Below, piece after piece: positions 27,869 to 37,449 of a stretch of DNA of 64,000 bases (positions are counted from its first letter, which is position 1; each line of letters starts with the position of its first letter). A program made the translations under genes and the position numbers. The DNA lies in contig NZ_CYRX01000008.1 in the NCBI RefSeq assembly GCF_001458315.1, forward strand, positions 1 through 64,000, in the 5' to 3' direction. The notes beneath the pieces were generated by a model. It worked only from the letters and a program-made list of their open reading frames with translations, was not told the DNA's origin and searched no databases. This DNA comes from Thalassobacter stenotrophicus (lineage in GTDB: Bacteria > Pseudomonadota > Alphaproteobacteria > Rhodobacterales > Rhodobacteraceae).

Positions 27869-30678
27869 GAGCCGACCTTCCATGCCTGCTTTGCGGGCGC
27901 TTTGGGCACCGGCGATTTCTGTGCCGGATAGTTGGGTTGGCTTTCCGCAGGGGCTGCGCATTTCTCGATCTTGACCTTCAAATCGAACCACGCGGCTTGG
28001 CCTGTGATCGGGTCGGAGTTCGCCCACCGCATCCCATCACCTTTGGGTGGGTGCAGTTCGTGGATCAAATGGTTCAGCAAGAAGCCCTTTTTGACCTCAG
28101 GCGCGTTCTCTTCCAGCGCCCAAGCACCCTTGCGCTTCCCAATCGCGTTCCATGTCCAGATCGTGTTTTCGTTCAACGCGGCCATGTGGGCGACGGGAAC
28201 GGTGATCTCACCGTGGGGGGATGTGACGCGCGCCCAATCGCCCTCCGCAAAGCGTTGCGCTTCCCAGATTTTGGTCGGCACATAGAGCGGGTTGTGACCG
28301 TGGATTTGACGTAACCACGCGTTCTGAGAGCCCCAGCTGTGATACATGGCCATCGGCCGTTGCGTCAGGGCGTTGACCGTAAAGCCTTCGTGCTGATCCG
28401 TGCTGGGGTACCAGACAGGCAGCGGGTCCATACGGTCCTTGATGCGCTGGCGCAGGTGTTCGGGGGGCTGACGCTCTCCGTGACCTTCGGCGGCCAGCTG
28501 GAATTTGCGCATCGGCTCACACCAGAGGGTAAAGATGTAGGGCTGTGGCTTGTCGTAGAACGACATCTCGACCGCCCAGTCCTGATAGGCCTTGTTCCAA
28601 GGCTTATAGAATTGCGCGTCCTCGGGCACGTGCGCCAGATAGAACCCACCGTTGTCGATGTAATCCTGCATCTGGTTTGGGTTGACCTCACCACGGCCAG
28701 TCTTGGTGCCATCTTCACCACGGAACCCGATAAGGGGCCCGACACCGGGACGGCGTTGGTGGTTGACGATGTAATCTGCGTAATCTTCATACTTTGCGGT
28801 GCCATCGTCATTCACAAAGCCGGGCAGCTTCATTTTGGCGCCCAGTTGGATCAGCGCGGTTTGGAAGCCGCGCACATCGCGGTCCGGCTCAACAACCGGC
28901 CAGCGGATCGCATCCGCCGCGCCCTCAGCCTCACAGATCGGGCGATCGAGGGTTGAGATACAATCGTGCCGCTCAAGGTAGGTCGTATCGGGCAAGATCA
29001 GATCCGAGAAAGCCACCATTTCCGAGGAATACGCATCGGAATAGATGATATGCGGGATCACGTAGTCGCCATTTTCATCCTTGTCAGTCAGCATCTCCAT
29101 GACGCCGCCGGTGTTCATGGACGAGTTCCACGACATGTTCGCCATATACATAAACAGCGTGTCGATTTTGTAGGGATCGCCCGCGTGCGCGTTGGAAATC
29201 ACCATGTGCATCAACCCGTGGGCTGACATTGGGTTTTCCCATGTGAACGCCTTGTCGATACGCGCGGGGCTGCCATCGTCCTTGAGCGCGAGGTCATCGG
29301 GACCATGCACAAACCCAAGGTGTGGGCCGTCCAGCGGCGCGCCGGGCGTGACCTTGCAGTGGGGCTTGGGGTGCGCCGTAGCGGGCTTGGGGTAGGGTGG
29401 TTTGAACCGGAAGCCGCCGGGGACTTCGACCGTGCCAAGGATGATCTGGAGCATATGCAGCGCGCGGCAGGTTTGGAAGCCATTGGCGTGCGCCGAAATC
29501 CCGCGCATCGCATGGAAGCTGACAGGGCGGCCTTGCATGGTCTTATGCGTGCGGCCGCGGAAATCGGTCCACTCGATGGGCAGCTCAAACGCTTCATCAA
29601 ACGCCACACGGGCGATTTCCGCCGCGATGGCGCGGATGCGGTTGGCCGAAATGCCGACAGTCTCAGCCACCGTTTCGGGGGCGTATTCTGTGCCGAGGTA
29701 CCGCTCTGTCATGTGATGGAACACGGTGCGGTGGGTGACGCCGTCAACCTCCCACGTGCCGGCCAGATCGGGGTGTACGTCGGGGGCATCAAAACAGCGT
29801 GGCTTTTGTTGGTCGCGGCACCAAACCAGCTGATGGCCGTCATCGTCGCGCAGGGCCAATCCGAACTCGGGTGAGTTTTCATCGGCGTTGATCAGAACGG
29901 GCGCATCAGTCAAATCGCGCAGATATTTCAGGTCAATCTTGCCCGCAGACATCAGGCAGTGCACGAGGCTCAGGATAAACAGACCGTCGGTGCCGGGGGT
30001 GATGCCCACCCAATCGTCTGCAACAGCGTTGTAGCCCGAACGGATGGGGTTGACGCCAATCACTCGCGCGCCGCGTTTTTTCAACTTGCCCAGGCCCATC
30101 TTGATGGGGTTGCTGTCGTGATCCTCGGCCACGCCGAACAGCATGAACAGCTTGGTACGATCCCAATCGGGTTGACCAAATTCCCAGAACGCGCCGCCCA
30201 TCGTATAGATGCCTGCGGCGGCCATGTTCACCGAACAAAAGCCACCGTGGGCGGCGTAGTTCGGTGTTCCAAAGCTTTGGGCCCACATGGAGGTAAAGCT
30301 TTGCGATTGGTCGCGGCCCGTAAAAAACGCGAGCTTGGATGGATCGTCCCGGCGGATCGGCTCCAGCCATGAGGCGGCCAGATCATAGGCTTCGTCCCAG
30401 CTGATTTCCTCAAACTCGCCCGAGCCGCGAGGGCCCACGCGTTTCAAGGGCGCGCGCAGGCGGGAGGGTGCGTTGTGCTGCATGATCCCAGCGGACCCTT
30501 TTGCGCACAGCACGCCTTTGTTCACAGGGTGGTCTCGGTTGCCCTCAATGTAGGCAACCTTGCCGTCCTTCATGTGAACGTTGATCCCGCAGCGACAGGC
30601 GCACATGTAACATGTGGTCTTGCGGATTTCGTCCGACACCTTTGGCGATGTCTCAAGTTTAGGTTGCTGGAATGTCAT
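27865..30678 (-). CDS. soeA: Molybdopterin oxidoreductase, probable sulfite dehydrogenase catalytic subunit SoeA
   Basis: A 937-residue DMSO-reductase-family subunit. The N-terminal [4Fe-4S] motif is C23-x2-C26-x3-C30 with a fourth C58 (GVLCAKGS). There is no twin-arginine signal peptide, so the enzyme should stay in the cytoplasm, as SoeABC sulfite dehydrogenases do. The central and C-terminal molybdopterin guanine dinucleotide domains follow. It precedes the small membrane gene, soeB and soeC in a coupled operon and follows pta and xsc, which produce sulfite. A polysulfide, thiosulfate or arsenate substrate is possible on sequence alone. The ATG at 30678 has GGAGGG upstream. Confidence 0.82.
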   Translation of the reverse strand: MTFQQPKLETSPKVSDEIRKTTCYMCACRCGINVHMKDGKVAYIEGNRDHPVNKGVLCAKGSAGIMQHNAPSRLRAPLKRVGPRGSGEFEEISWDEAYDLAASWLEPIRRDDPSKLAFFTGRDQSQSFTSMWAQSFGTPNYAAHGGFCSVNMAAAGIYTMGGAFWEFGQPDWDRTKLFMLFGVAEDHDSNPIKMGLGKLKKRGARVIGVNPIRSGYNAVADDWVGITPGTDGLFILSLVHCLMSAGKIDLKYLRDLTDAPVLINADENSPEFGLALRDDDGHQLVWCRDQQKPRCFDAPDVHPDLAGTWEVDGVTHRTVFHHMTERYLGTEYAPETVAETVGISANRIRAIAAEIARVAFDEAFELPIEWTDFRGRTHKTMQGRPVSFHAMRGISAHANGFQTCRALHMLQIILGTVEVPGGFRFKPPYPKPATAHPKPHCKVTPGAPLDGPHLGFVHGPDDLALKDDGSPARIDKAFTWENPMSAHGLMHMVISNAHAGDPYKIDTLFMYMANMSWNSSMNTGGVMEMLTDKDENGDYVIPHIIYSDAYSSEMVAFSDLILPDTTYLERHDCISTLDRPICEAEGAADAIRWPVVEPDRDVRGFQTALIQLGAKMKLPGFVNDDGTAKYEDYADYIVNHQRRPGVGPLIGFRGEDGTKTGRGEVNPNQMQDYIDNGGFYLAHVPEDAQFYKPWNKAYQDWAVEMSFYDKPQPYIFTLWCEPMRKFQLAAEGHGERQPPEHLRQRIKDRMDPLPVWYPSTDQHEGFTVNALTQRPMAMYHSWGSQNAWLRQIHGHNPLYVPTKIWEAQRFAEGDWARVTSPHGEITVPVAHMAALNENTIWTWNAIGKRKGAWALEENAPEVKKGFLLNHLIHELHPPKGDGMRWANSDPITGQAAWFDLKVKIEKCAAPAESQPNYPAQKSPVPKAPAKQAWKVGS

Positions 30679-30815
30679 CTGGCGCCCTCCTTCAAAAGTC
30701 CGCGGCTCTCACGAGAGCAGATAGAAACCCGCAAGGCCAAGGCCCGCAGGGTATGGTTGGTATGTGGTCACTGGCGCGCACGCCGAAATGTCCTGCATAT
30801 GATGTTTGTGATCGG

Positions 30816-31826
30816 TCATGACGCGTCGGCCTGCACAGCCGTGACGGCGATCATGTCGAGGATATCCTCGGTGCTACAGCCTCGGCTGAGGTCATTGGCG
30901 GGTGCGGCGAGGCCCTGCAAAATCGGGCCAATTGCGCTTGCGCCACCGATACGTTGCGCGATTTTGTAACCGATGTTTCCGGCGTTGATGTCGGGAAAAA
31001 TGAACACATTGGCCTGTCCGGCAATCGCGCTGCCCGGTGCCTTGCTCGCGGCGACTTCGGGCACAAAGGCTGCATCGAATTGCAGCTCACCATCGACCGC
31101 GAGGCCCGCGGCCTTGGCGTGCTCAGTCGCCTCGGTCATTTTGGTGACGTTAGGGTGCTGAGCGGACCCTTTGGTCGAAAAGCTGAGCATCGCGACCTTT
31201 GGGTCAACGCCCAACAACTGCTGGGCAGAGGCGGCGGCTTGGACCGCGATCATCCCAAGCTCTTGGGCGGAGGGTTCAATCACCAACGCACAGTCGGAAA
31301 AAACAACGCCCTGTTCAGGGCGCGTTGGGTGGTAGTCTGGCATCACCATGACGAAAAAGCTCGACACCATGCCAGCGTTCGGGCCCTTGCCGATCATCTG
31401 AAGGGCTGCGCGCACCGTGTCAGAGGTGGTGTGTGTCGCCCCGCCGATAGTGCCATCCGCAAGACCCGCACGCACCATCAAGGCGGCAAAAACCAGCGGA
31501 TCATTGATCGCGGCCTCGGCCTGCTCTTGGGTGGGGGATTTCTTGGCGCGCGCTTCGAGGAAGGCGGTGATGAGGGCCGCACGGTGCGGTGATGTGGCCG
31601 GGTCATGGACTGTCACCCCGTCGGGGGCTGCGGTGCCTGTTGGGGCAACGATCGAAATACGGGCAAGGCCTGCCTTGGTCGCTTGTGCGGCGGCCTCCAG
31701 CACGCGAGGGTCCGTGCCCTCAGATAGAACAATATGCTTTTGTAACTTTGCAGCGCGGGTCCGCAAAGCAATGAGGGGCGCCGGAATATCCGCCGCCCCC
31801 ATTTTAGTGTCCGAGAGAACGCTCAC
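30816..31826 (-). CDS. pta: Phosphate acetyltransferase
   Basis: Converts acetyl phosphate to acetyl-CoA. A 336-residue protein made of the PTA/PTB catalytic domain only, without the N-terminal DRTGG region of long Pta forms. Conserved stretches include HIVLSEGTDPRVLEAA near residue 31, GLADGTIGGATHTTSDTVRAALQ near 128, MLSFSTKGSAQ near 212 and FPDINAGNIGYKIAQRIGGA near 280. It overlaps xsc by four bases (ATGA), which fixes its role: it uses the acetyl phosphate released by Xsc. The soeA gene begins 138 bp further on. Confidence 0.96.
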   Translation of the reverse strand: MSVLSDTKMGAADIPAPLIALRTRAAKLQKHIVLSEGTDPRVLEAAAQATKAGLARISIVAPTGTAAPDGVTVHDPATSPHRAALITAFLEARAKKSPTQEQAEAAINDPLVFAALMVRAGLADGTIGGATHTTSDTVRAALQMIGKGPNAGMVSSFFVMVMPDYHPTRPEQGVVFSDCALVIEPSAQELGMIAVQAAASAQQLLGVDPKVAMLSFSTKGSAQHPNVTKMTEATEHAKAAGLAVDGELQFDAAFVPEVAASKAPGSAIAGQANVFIFPDINAGNIGYKIAQRIGGASAIGPILQGLAAPANDLSRGCSTEDILDMIAVTAVQADAS

Positions 31827-33595
31827 TCGGCTGCCATGTCGGCGGCGGTCACACCGGCCACGCGCACTGGCTTTTTCATCGCGTCGCGGCGGAAGGGCTC
31901 ACCCAGTTCTTGGTTGAGGATCACTTCGATCACCGTGGTGCGGTTGTTTTCCATTTGATCCTTGATCGCTTGGTTCAAGATGTCTGTCAGCTCATCCATG
32001 GATTTCGCTTGCACACCGATCAGACCACAGGCTTGTGCGATCCCGGCATAGGACACTTTCATGTCCAGCTCGGTGCCCACAAAGTTGTCGTCAAACCACA
32101 GAGTGGAGTTCCGCTTTTCCGCGCCCCACTGGTAGTTGCGGAAAACGATCTGTGTCACGGCGGGCCATTCGTCCCGACCGATGGCTGTGAGTTCATTCAC
32201 CGCGATCCCAAAGGCACCGTCACCGGCGAAACCAACGACAGGCACGTTTGGCTGGCCGATTTTTGCGCCAACGATGGCAGGCAGGCCGTAGCCACAGGGG
32301 CCAAACAGACCGGGCGCAAGGTACTTACGACCCTCGTCAAAGTCAGGGTAAGCGTTGCCGATGGCGCAGTTGTTACCGATGTCCGAGCTGATGATCGCCT
32401 CGCGGGGCAGAGCCGCTTGGATCGCGCGCCATGCTTGACGGGGCGACATCCAATCGGGGCGCGCTTCGCGTGCACGCTCGTTCCAGCTGGTGCCGGGATC
32501 GTCTTGCTCGTGATCCAGCGACGACAGCTCTTGCTTCCACGCGGATTTGGTCTGCGCGATGTGCGCTTTGCGGTCGGCGCGGCCAGCGTCGCCTGCGTCG
32601 TCCGCAAGGTTGCCGAGGATGCCGTTGGCGATTTTCGCCGCATCACCCACGATGCCCACGGTGACCTTTTTGGTCAGACCGATGCGGTCAGGGTTGATGT
32701 CAACTTGGATGATTTTCGCGTCAGCGGGCCAGTACTCCATGCCGTAGCCGGGCAGGGTCGAGAACGGGTTCAAACGCGTGCCGAGGCACAGAACAACGTC
32801 GGCGTCCTTGATCAGCTGCATGCCAGCCTTGGAGCCGTTGTAGCCCAAAGGACCCGCGAACAAGGGGTGCGAGCCGGGGAAGGCATCGTTGTGCTGATAG
32901 CCGACGCAGACTGGCGCATCCAGTTTTTCAGCCAACGCCATGGAGGCCGCGATGCCGCCCTTGGACAAGACAACGCCCGCACCGTTCAGGATAACGGGGT
33001 TCTTGGCGTTCGACAGCAGGTCGGCGGCAGCCTTGACGGAATTCTCACCACCGGGGGAAGCTTCGAATTCGATCGGCTCAGGGATTTCGATGTCGACGAC
33101 TTGGGTCCAGAAATCGCGTGGGATGTTGATCTGCGCAGGACCGGACAGACGCTTGGCCTTAGCAATCACGCGGGTCAGAACTTCGGCGACGCGGGATGGG
33201 TCACGGACTTCTTCTTGGTAGGCAACCATGTCTTCGAACAGTTTCATCTGCTCAACTTCTTGGAAGCCACCCTGACCGATGGTTTTGTTCGCCGCCTGTG
33301 GCGTGACCAGAAGCAGTGGCGTGTGGTTCCAGTAGGCGGTTTTGACGGCGGTCACAAAGTTGGTGATGCCGGGGCCGTTTTGCGCGATCATCATAGACAT
33401 TTCGCCGGTGGCGCGGGTGTAGCCGTCTGCCATCATACCAGCGGAGCCTTCGTGGGCGCAGTCCCAGAAGGTGATCCCAGCTGTGGGGAAGATGTCGGAG
33501 ATCGGCATCATAGCCGAGCCGATGATCCCGAAGGCATGCTGGATGCCGTGGGCTTGTAGTGTTTTGACGAAGGCTTCTTCGGTGGTCATCTGCAT
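31823..33595 (-). CDS. xsc: Sulfoacetaldehyde acetyltransferase
   Basis: Thiamine-diphosphate enzyme that turns sulfoacetaldehyde plus phosphate into acetyl phosphate and sulfite, the desulfonation step of taurine and related C2-sulfonate degradation. The 590 residues match Xsc. The N-terminus MQMTTEEAFVKTLQAHGIQH and the stretch IIGSAMMPISDIFP-AGITFWDCAHEGSAGMMADGYTRATG are diagnostic for Xsc over acetolactate synthases. The thiamine motif is GFAGDGAFGIAVNELTA. Start set at the ATG at 33595 with GGAG upstream; the longer frame to 33649 is not needed. Taurine uptake and deamination genes are not in the window. Confidence 0.95.
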   Translation of the reverse strand: MQMTTEEAFVKTLQAHGIQHAFGIIGSAMMPISDIFPTAGITFWDCAHEGSAGMMADGYTRATGEMSMMIAQNGPGITNFVTAVKTAYWNHTPLLLVTPQAANKTIGQGGFQEVEQMKLFEDMVAYQEEVRDPSRVAEVLTRVIAKAKRLSGPAQINIPRDFWTQVVDIEIPEPIEFEASPGGENSVKAAADLLSNAKNPVILNGAGVVLSKGGIAASMALAEKLDAPVCVGYQHNDAFPGSHPLFAGPLGYNGSKAGMQLIKDADVVLCLGTRLNPFSTLPGYGMEYWPADAKIIQVDINPDRIGLTKKVTVGIVGDAAKIANGILGNLADDAGDAGRADRKAHIAQTKSAWKQELSSLDHEQDDPGTSWNERAREARPDWMSPRQAWRAIQAALPREAIISSDIGNNCAIGNAYPDFDEGRKYLAPGLFGPCGYGLPAIVGAKIGQPNVPVVGFAGDGAFGIAVNELTAIGRDEWPAVTQIVFRNYQWGAEKRNSTLWFDDNFVGTELDMKVSYAGIAQACGLIGVQAKSMDELTDILNQAIKDQMENNRTTVIEVILNQELGEPFRRDAMKKPVRVAGVTAADMAAE

Positions 33596-33839
33596 GATGA
33601 GGGCTCTCCATGAACTGAGGAGGCCAGCACACCGGCGCTTGCCCCCCATAAATCCCGTTATGGTTCGTGATTAGACGTGGTTTTGTCTAGGCGTTAGGGC
33701 CAAATCCGACATGCGGATAAGGCCAGAATTTTGGGCGAAGATAGGCATGTAGATCGATTGGGTGGGTAAATCATTGCTTTGACGTTATTTTTCTGGTTTT
33801 CGTCAACGTTTTCTTAAATCACCGTTCAACCTAAGATGA
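33596..33839. promoter_or_regulatory. xsc upstream region, AT-rich
   Basis: No gene is seen between xsc and the repeats near 33840. The stretch becomes markedly AT-rich from about 33760, unlike its flanks, as expected for a regulated promoter. I could not pick out a convincing -35/-10 pair or a known TauR operator. Confidence 0.4.
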
Positions 33840-33870
33840 AATTTTTATGAGACTCTTGGTCTCAAAAATT
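33840..33870. promoter_or_regulatory. Inverted repeat upstream of xsc, candidate operator
   Basis: GAGAC (33849-33853) and GTCTC (33859-33863) flank a 5-nt spacer, and the flanks AATTTTT and AAAAATT pair again, with a two-base AT bulge, giving 12 paired positions. It is about 250 bp before the xsc start. It may be a regulator site for the sulfonate operon; neither strand has a proper T tract after it. Confidence 0.45.
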
Positions 33871-33882
33871 AGCGCAAACGGA

Positions 33883-33915
33883 AATGAAAGCGACTCAATG
33901 ATGTTCGCTTTCATT
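33883..33915 (-). terminator. Hairpin downstream of the M20 peptidase gene
   Basis: A perfect 11-bp inverted repeat (AATGAAAGCGA at 33883-33893 with TCGCTTTCATT at 33905-33915, 11-nt loop) begins 14 bp after the peptidase stop codon. The sequence after it on the minus strand is only moderately T-rich, so it may terminate weakly or simply protect the mRNA end. Confidence 0.5.
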
Positions 33916-33928
33916 CCCGTGCAAGCGC

Positions 33929-35305
33929 TTACATTTTGGCGATTTCATCCAGAATTCTAACCCAGCTGCGTGTGCCCTTGTGAAAACTTTCGACGTCGTA
34001 CTTTTCATTAGGGGAGTGCAACCCGTCATCCGCGCGTGAAAAGCCGACAAGCAGGCTTTGCAGATCGAGGATGTCTTGGAAGTAACCGGCAATTGGGATC
34101 GAGCCGCCTGCACCGACAAAAGCGGCCGGGTTTGGCCATTCTTCGCTTAACCCGCGGCGGGCGGCGTCAAAGACAGGGTGGTTGAGGTCCATGCTGGATG
34201 CAGGAGACGCCCCGTGGGATTTGAATTCCACTGTACAATCCGCTGGAAGTTGCGCCCGGACCCAGTCACGGAAAGCGATCCGAATGGCGTCTGGATCTTG
34301 GCCCGCGACCATGCGAAACGACACCTTGGCAGAGGCGATTGACGGTAGGACGGTTTTGAAGCCGTCACCAGTGTAGCCGGATGTCATGCCGTTAATCTCG
34401 GCGGTGGGGCGGGACCAGATCATTTGCAGAGGCGTGCGATCTTGCTCACCCGCTGGGATCGATAGGCCGACATCACCCAAGAACGCCGATGGATCAAAGC
34501 CAAGCGCATCCCACTGGGCCTGCACATCCTCGGGTACCTCAGGGATATTTTCATAAAACCCGGGGACTTGGACGGTGCCGTTATCATCATGGAGGTTGGA
34601 TAGGATATCCACCAAAACGCGGGCCGGGTTCATCGCGATGCCGCCGTACATGCCGGAGTGTAGGTCTAGCTTAGGTCCAGTGATCGTCAGCTCTTCGCCC
34701 AACAATCCGCGCAACATGGTGATGATCGCAGGCGTGTCGTGGCCATAAAGCCCGGTGTCGCAAATCACCGCGATGTCAGCTTGGAGTTCCTCTGCGTGCG
34801 CTTTCATGAACGGCACAAGCGAGGGAGAGCCGGATTCCTCCTCTCCCTCAAACAGCACGGTCAACTTGCAGGGCAGTGTTCCGGTTTCGGCTTTGATCGC
34901 CCGCAGCGCCTCTAGGAAAGTCATCAACTGACCCTTGTCATCCGCCGCACCCCGGCCGCGAATGACTTGCCCTTTGGCGGTATCCTCAATCGCAGGGTCG
35001 AACGGGTCCCTGTGCCACAGGTCAATCGGATCAACAGGTTGCACGTCGTAGTGGCCATAAAATAGCAGGTGCGGGCCGGGGCCATCGCTATGCCCCACAA
35101 CCATTGGGTGACCGGGTGTTGGATGGGCCTTGGCGGTGATGCCCAATTCCTCCAACACACCGACAAGGTGATCCGCTGCTGCCTGGCAATCTTTTGCAAA
35201 GGCGGGGTCGGTCGAGATCGACGGAATGCGCAAAAGCGTCATCAGTCGGTCCAGAGCGGGCTCAAGGTCGGCATCAACGCGGGCAAGCGTGGCATCTAGG
35301 GTCAT
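33929..35305 (-). CDS. M20-family metallopeptidase (dipeptidase-like)
   Basis: A 458-residue cytoplasmic hydrolase of the M20/ArgE/DapE/carboxypeptidase G2 group. Zinc-binding elements are visible: LLFYGHYDVQPVD near residue 80 (His and Asp), the GRGAADDKGQLM block near 115, the catalytic EGEEESGS near 150, and the C-terminal His in GLHSPNEKYDVESF near 435. The dimerisation domain lies between about residues 200 and 320. Members cleave dipeptides or N-acyl amino acids; the substrate here is unknown. The ATG at 35305 is used. Confidence 0.9.
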   Translation of the reverse strand: MTLDATLARVDADLEPALDRLMTLLRIPSISTDPAFAKDCQAAADHLVGVLEELGITAKAHPTPGHPMVVGHSDGPGPHLLFYGHYDVQPVDPIDLWHRDPFDPAIEDTAKGQVIRGRGAADDKGQLMTFLEALRAIKAETGTLPCKLTVLFEGEEESGSPSLVPFMKAHAEELQADIAVICDTGLYGHDTPAIITMLRGLLGEELTITGPKLDLHSGMYGGIAMNPARVLVDILSNLHDDNGTVQVPGFYENIPEVPEDVQAQWDALGFDPSAFLGDVGLSIPAGEQDRTPLQMIWSRPTAEINGMTSGYTGDGFKTVLPSIASAKVSFRMVAGQDPDAIRIAFRDWVRAQLPADCTVEFKSHGASPASSMDLNHPVFDAARRGLSEEWPNPAAFVGAGGSIPIAGYFQDILDLQSLLVGFSRADDGLHSPNEKYDVESFHKGTRSWVRILDEIAKM

Positions 35306-35417
35306 AACAAGGCTCCGGGATTTTTTCTTAGAGTGCCAAGCGCGGGTAAGGGTGTCCAGACTGGAACGTTCGGAATTGGCGGGCTAGAACAGGTTTCAAT
35401 CGATGGGGGAGTTTGCG

Positions 35418-35993
35418 ATGCGCAAGATGATTGCATGGACCTTGGTAGGGGGGCTGACGTTGGGCGGTGCTATACCGGCCGCAGCGACTGACACGGTGCC
35501 CGGCGCCAAAGAGGCGTGGCGCATGTTGTTTGGCACCCGGACCTCGGTGGCAGAGGTCTCAACAACGATCCCGCTATCGCAAAGCGACCGGGACATCGTG
35601 CAAAGTATTGGTCCCACACAACAATACTATGGGGCGATCGCATATTCGCCCGACGAAGGCCTTCTGTCAGAAGCCACCGTTGCGGCGGCCAACCATCACA
35701 GCGTTGAGATCGCGCGAGCGCTGGCCTTGGCCGACTGTAATGGCAAACGCCGCGAAGGAACTGCGGCCTGTGCTGTCGCGGCTGATATCTTGCCCAAACG
35801 GTACCGGGCAGGGCGCGCGTTGCAGTTGAGCATGGGCGCCACCGCAGGGTTTGACGCCGAATATCGCAAGGCCAAAGGGTCCAGATCTTTCGCGATCTCG
35901 GCGCAAAGCGGGCTTTGGGGGTGGGGACCTGACGATACGGCTGCGTTGCAAGCATGTAACGCGCAGGATTGCAAAGTTGTGGTGCGGGACTAG
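35418..35993 (+). CDS. Secreted small protein upstream of hemA
   Basis: A 191-residue protein with a cleavable signal peptide (MRKMIAWTLVGGLTLGGAIPAAA, cleavage near residue 23-24). The mature part has four cysteines, including two close pairs (DCNGKRREGTAACAVAAD and ACNAQDC), and an alanine-rich region with a DUF4189-like look. Start chosen at the ATG at 35418 with GGGGGAG six bases upstream. Homologues beside hemA may be mislabelled as aminolevulinate synthase in some annotations; this protein shows no such motifs. Function unknown; periplasmic location inferred. Confidence 0.72.
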   Translation: MRKMIAWTLVGGLTLGGAIPAAATDTVPGAKEAWRMLFGTRTSVAEVSTTIPLSQSDRDIVQSIGPTQQYYGAIAYSPDEGLLSEATVAAANHHSVEIARALALADCNGKRREGTAACAVAADILPKRYRAGRALQLSMGATAGFDAEYRKAKGSRSFAISAQSGLWGWGPDDTAALQACNAQDCKVVVRD

Positions 35994-36113
35994 ATCGCGC
36001 CAAAGAACGCAATGCGCGACCTTTTGTAACCTCGTTGCAGGCCGGGCATAACTCTACCTATGGACGAAAGTTAAGGTGCCTCGGACAGGCTGCCAAGGCA
36101 CACGGAGAGCAGG

Positions 36114-37337
36114 ATGAACTACGATAAAGCAGTCGACCAAGCGATCGAGACCCTGCACGCCGAGGGGCGGTACCGCACGTTTATCGATATTGAGCGGCGT
36201 CGCGGCCAGTTCCCCCACGCGGTTTGGACGCGCCCCGACGGGACCGAGCAGGACATCACCGTTTGGTGTGGCAACGACTATCTCGGCATGGGGCAACATC
36301 CTGTTGTGTTGGAGGCGATGAAAGAGGCGCTGGATGCGACCGGCGCGGGCTCTGGCGGTACACGCAATATCTCGGGCACGACGGTTTATCACAACGCGCT
36401 TGAGGCCGAGGTTGCCGATCTTCACGGCAAAGAAGCCGCGCTTTTGTTCACCTCTGCCTACATTGCGAATGACGCCACGCTTAGCACTTTGCCGAAATTG
36501 CTGCCCGGTTTGATCATTTATTCCGACGCATTGAACCATGCCTCGATGATTGAAGGTGTGCGCCGCAATGGCGGGGCCAAGCGGATCTTTCGGCACAATG
36601 ATTTGGCACATTTACGCGAATTGCTGGCCGCTGATGACCCGGCTTTACCAAAGTTGATCGCATTCGAGTCAATTTACTCCATGGACGGGGATTTTGGTCT
36701 CATAAAAGAAATTTGCGACATCGCGGATGAGTTTAATGCGCTGACCTATATTGACGAGGTCCACGCCGTTGGAATGTATGGCCCAAGGGGCGCTGGTGTG
36801 GCCGAGCGTGACGGGCTGATGGACCGGATCGATATCATCAATGGAACCCTGGCCAAGGCCTATGGGGTGATGGGCGGATATATCGCGACCAGCGCGCGGA
36901 TGGCCGATGCGGTGCGCTCCTATGCGCCGGGGTTTATTTTTACCACATCACTCCCGCCTGCTGTGGCCGCAGGTGCAGCGGCATCTGTTAAGGTCCTGAA
37001 GACAGAGCAGAAACTGCGTGACATGCAGCAAGATCATGCACGTATTTTGAAGATGCGTCTGCGCGGTTTGGGGCTACCGATCATCGATCACGGTAGTCAT
37101 ATTGTGCCCGTTCATGTGGGTGATCCGGTGAAATGCAAAATGATCTCGGACCGGCTTTTGTCGGATCACGGGGTCTATGTGCAGCCGATCAATTTTCCCA
37201 CCGTACCACGCGGGACCGAACGGCTTCGGTTCACGCCGTCCCCCGTCCATACGCCCGATATGATCGACGATTTGGTGCATGCGATGGATAGCCTTTGGTC
37301 TCATTGTGCGCTGAATCGTGCCGAGATGACCGGCTAA
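36114..37337 (+). CDS. hemA: 5-Aminolevulinate synthase
   Basis: Pyridoxal-phosphate enzyme joining glycine and succinyl-CoA to 5-aminolevulinate, the first haem precursor in alphaproteobacteria. The 407 residues show the family N-terminus ([17 protein letters not shown]), [16 protein letters not shown], the glycine-rich [14 protein letters not shown] and the PLP-lysine region [16 protein letters not shown] near residue 245. The start ATG has GGAGAGCAGG upstream. An oxygen-type operator (FNR, TTGAT-N4-ATCAA) was looked for upstream and not seen. Confidence 0.97.
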   Translation: MNYDKAVDQAIETLHAEGRYRTFIDIERRRGQFPHAVWTRPDGTEQDITVWCGNDYLGMGQHPVVLEAMKEALDATGAGSGGTRNISGTTVYHNALEAEVADLHGKEAALLFTSAYIANDATLSTLPKLLPGLIIYSDALNHASMIEGVRRNGGAKRIFRHNDLAHLRELLAADDPALPKLIAFESIYSMDGDFGLIKEICDIADEFNALTYIDEVHAVGMYGPRGAGVAERDGLMDRIDIINGTLAKAYGVMGGYIATSARMADAVRSYAPGFIFTTSLPPAVAAGAAASVKVLKTEQKLRDMQQDHARILKMRLRGLGLPIIDHGSHIVPVHVGDPVKCKMISDRLLSDHGVYVQPINFPTVPRGTERLRFTPSPVHTPDMIDDLVHAMDSLWSHCALNRAEMTG

Positions 37338-37449
37338 ATCAGAATAGGTGCATTGAGCGCGTTAACCTGCTACGATCACAGGAAGACGTCTGGGGAATGA
37401 TTCATTTCCACGGCGCGTATCGAGTAGGCAAAAACGGTGAGGCGTCGCG

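Noticed and set aside
31910-33559. 549-codon open frame on the plus strand
   Set aside because: Antisense shadow of xsc; no domain, His/Val/Gly-rich composition typical of reverse-frame translation.
36000-36113. FNR-type site before hemA
   Set aside because: No TTGAT-N4-ATCAA-like sequence was found.
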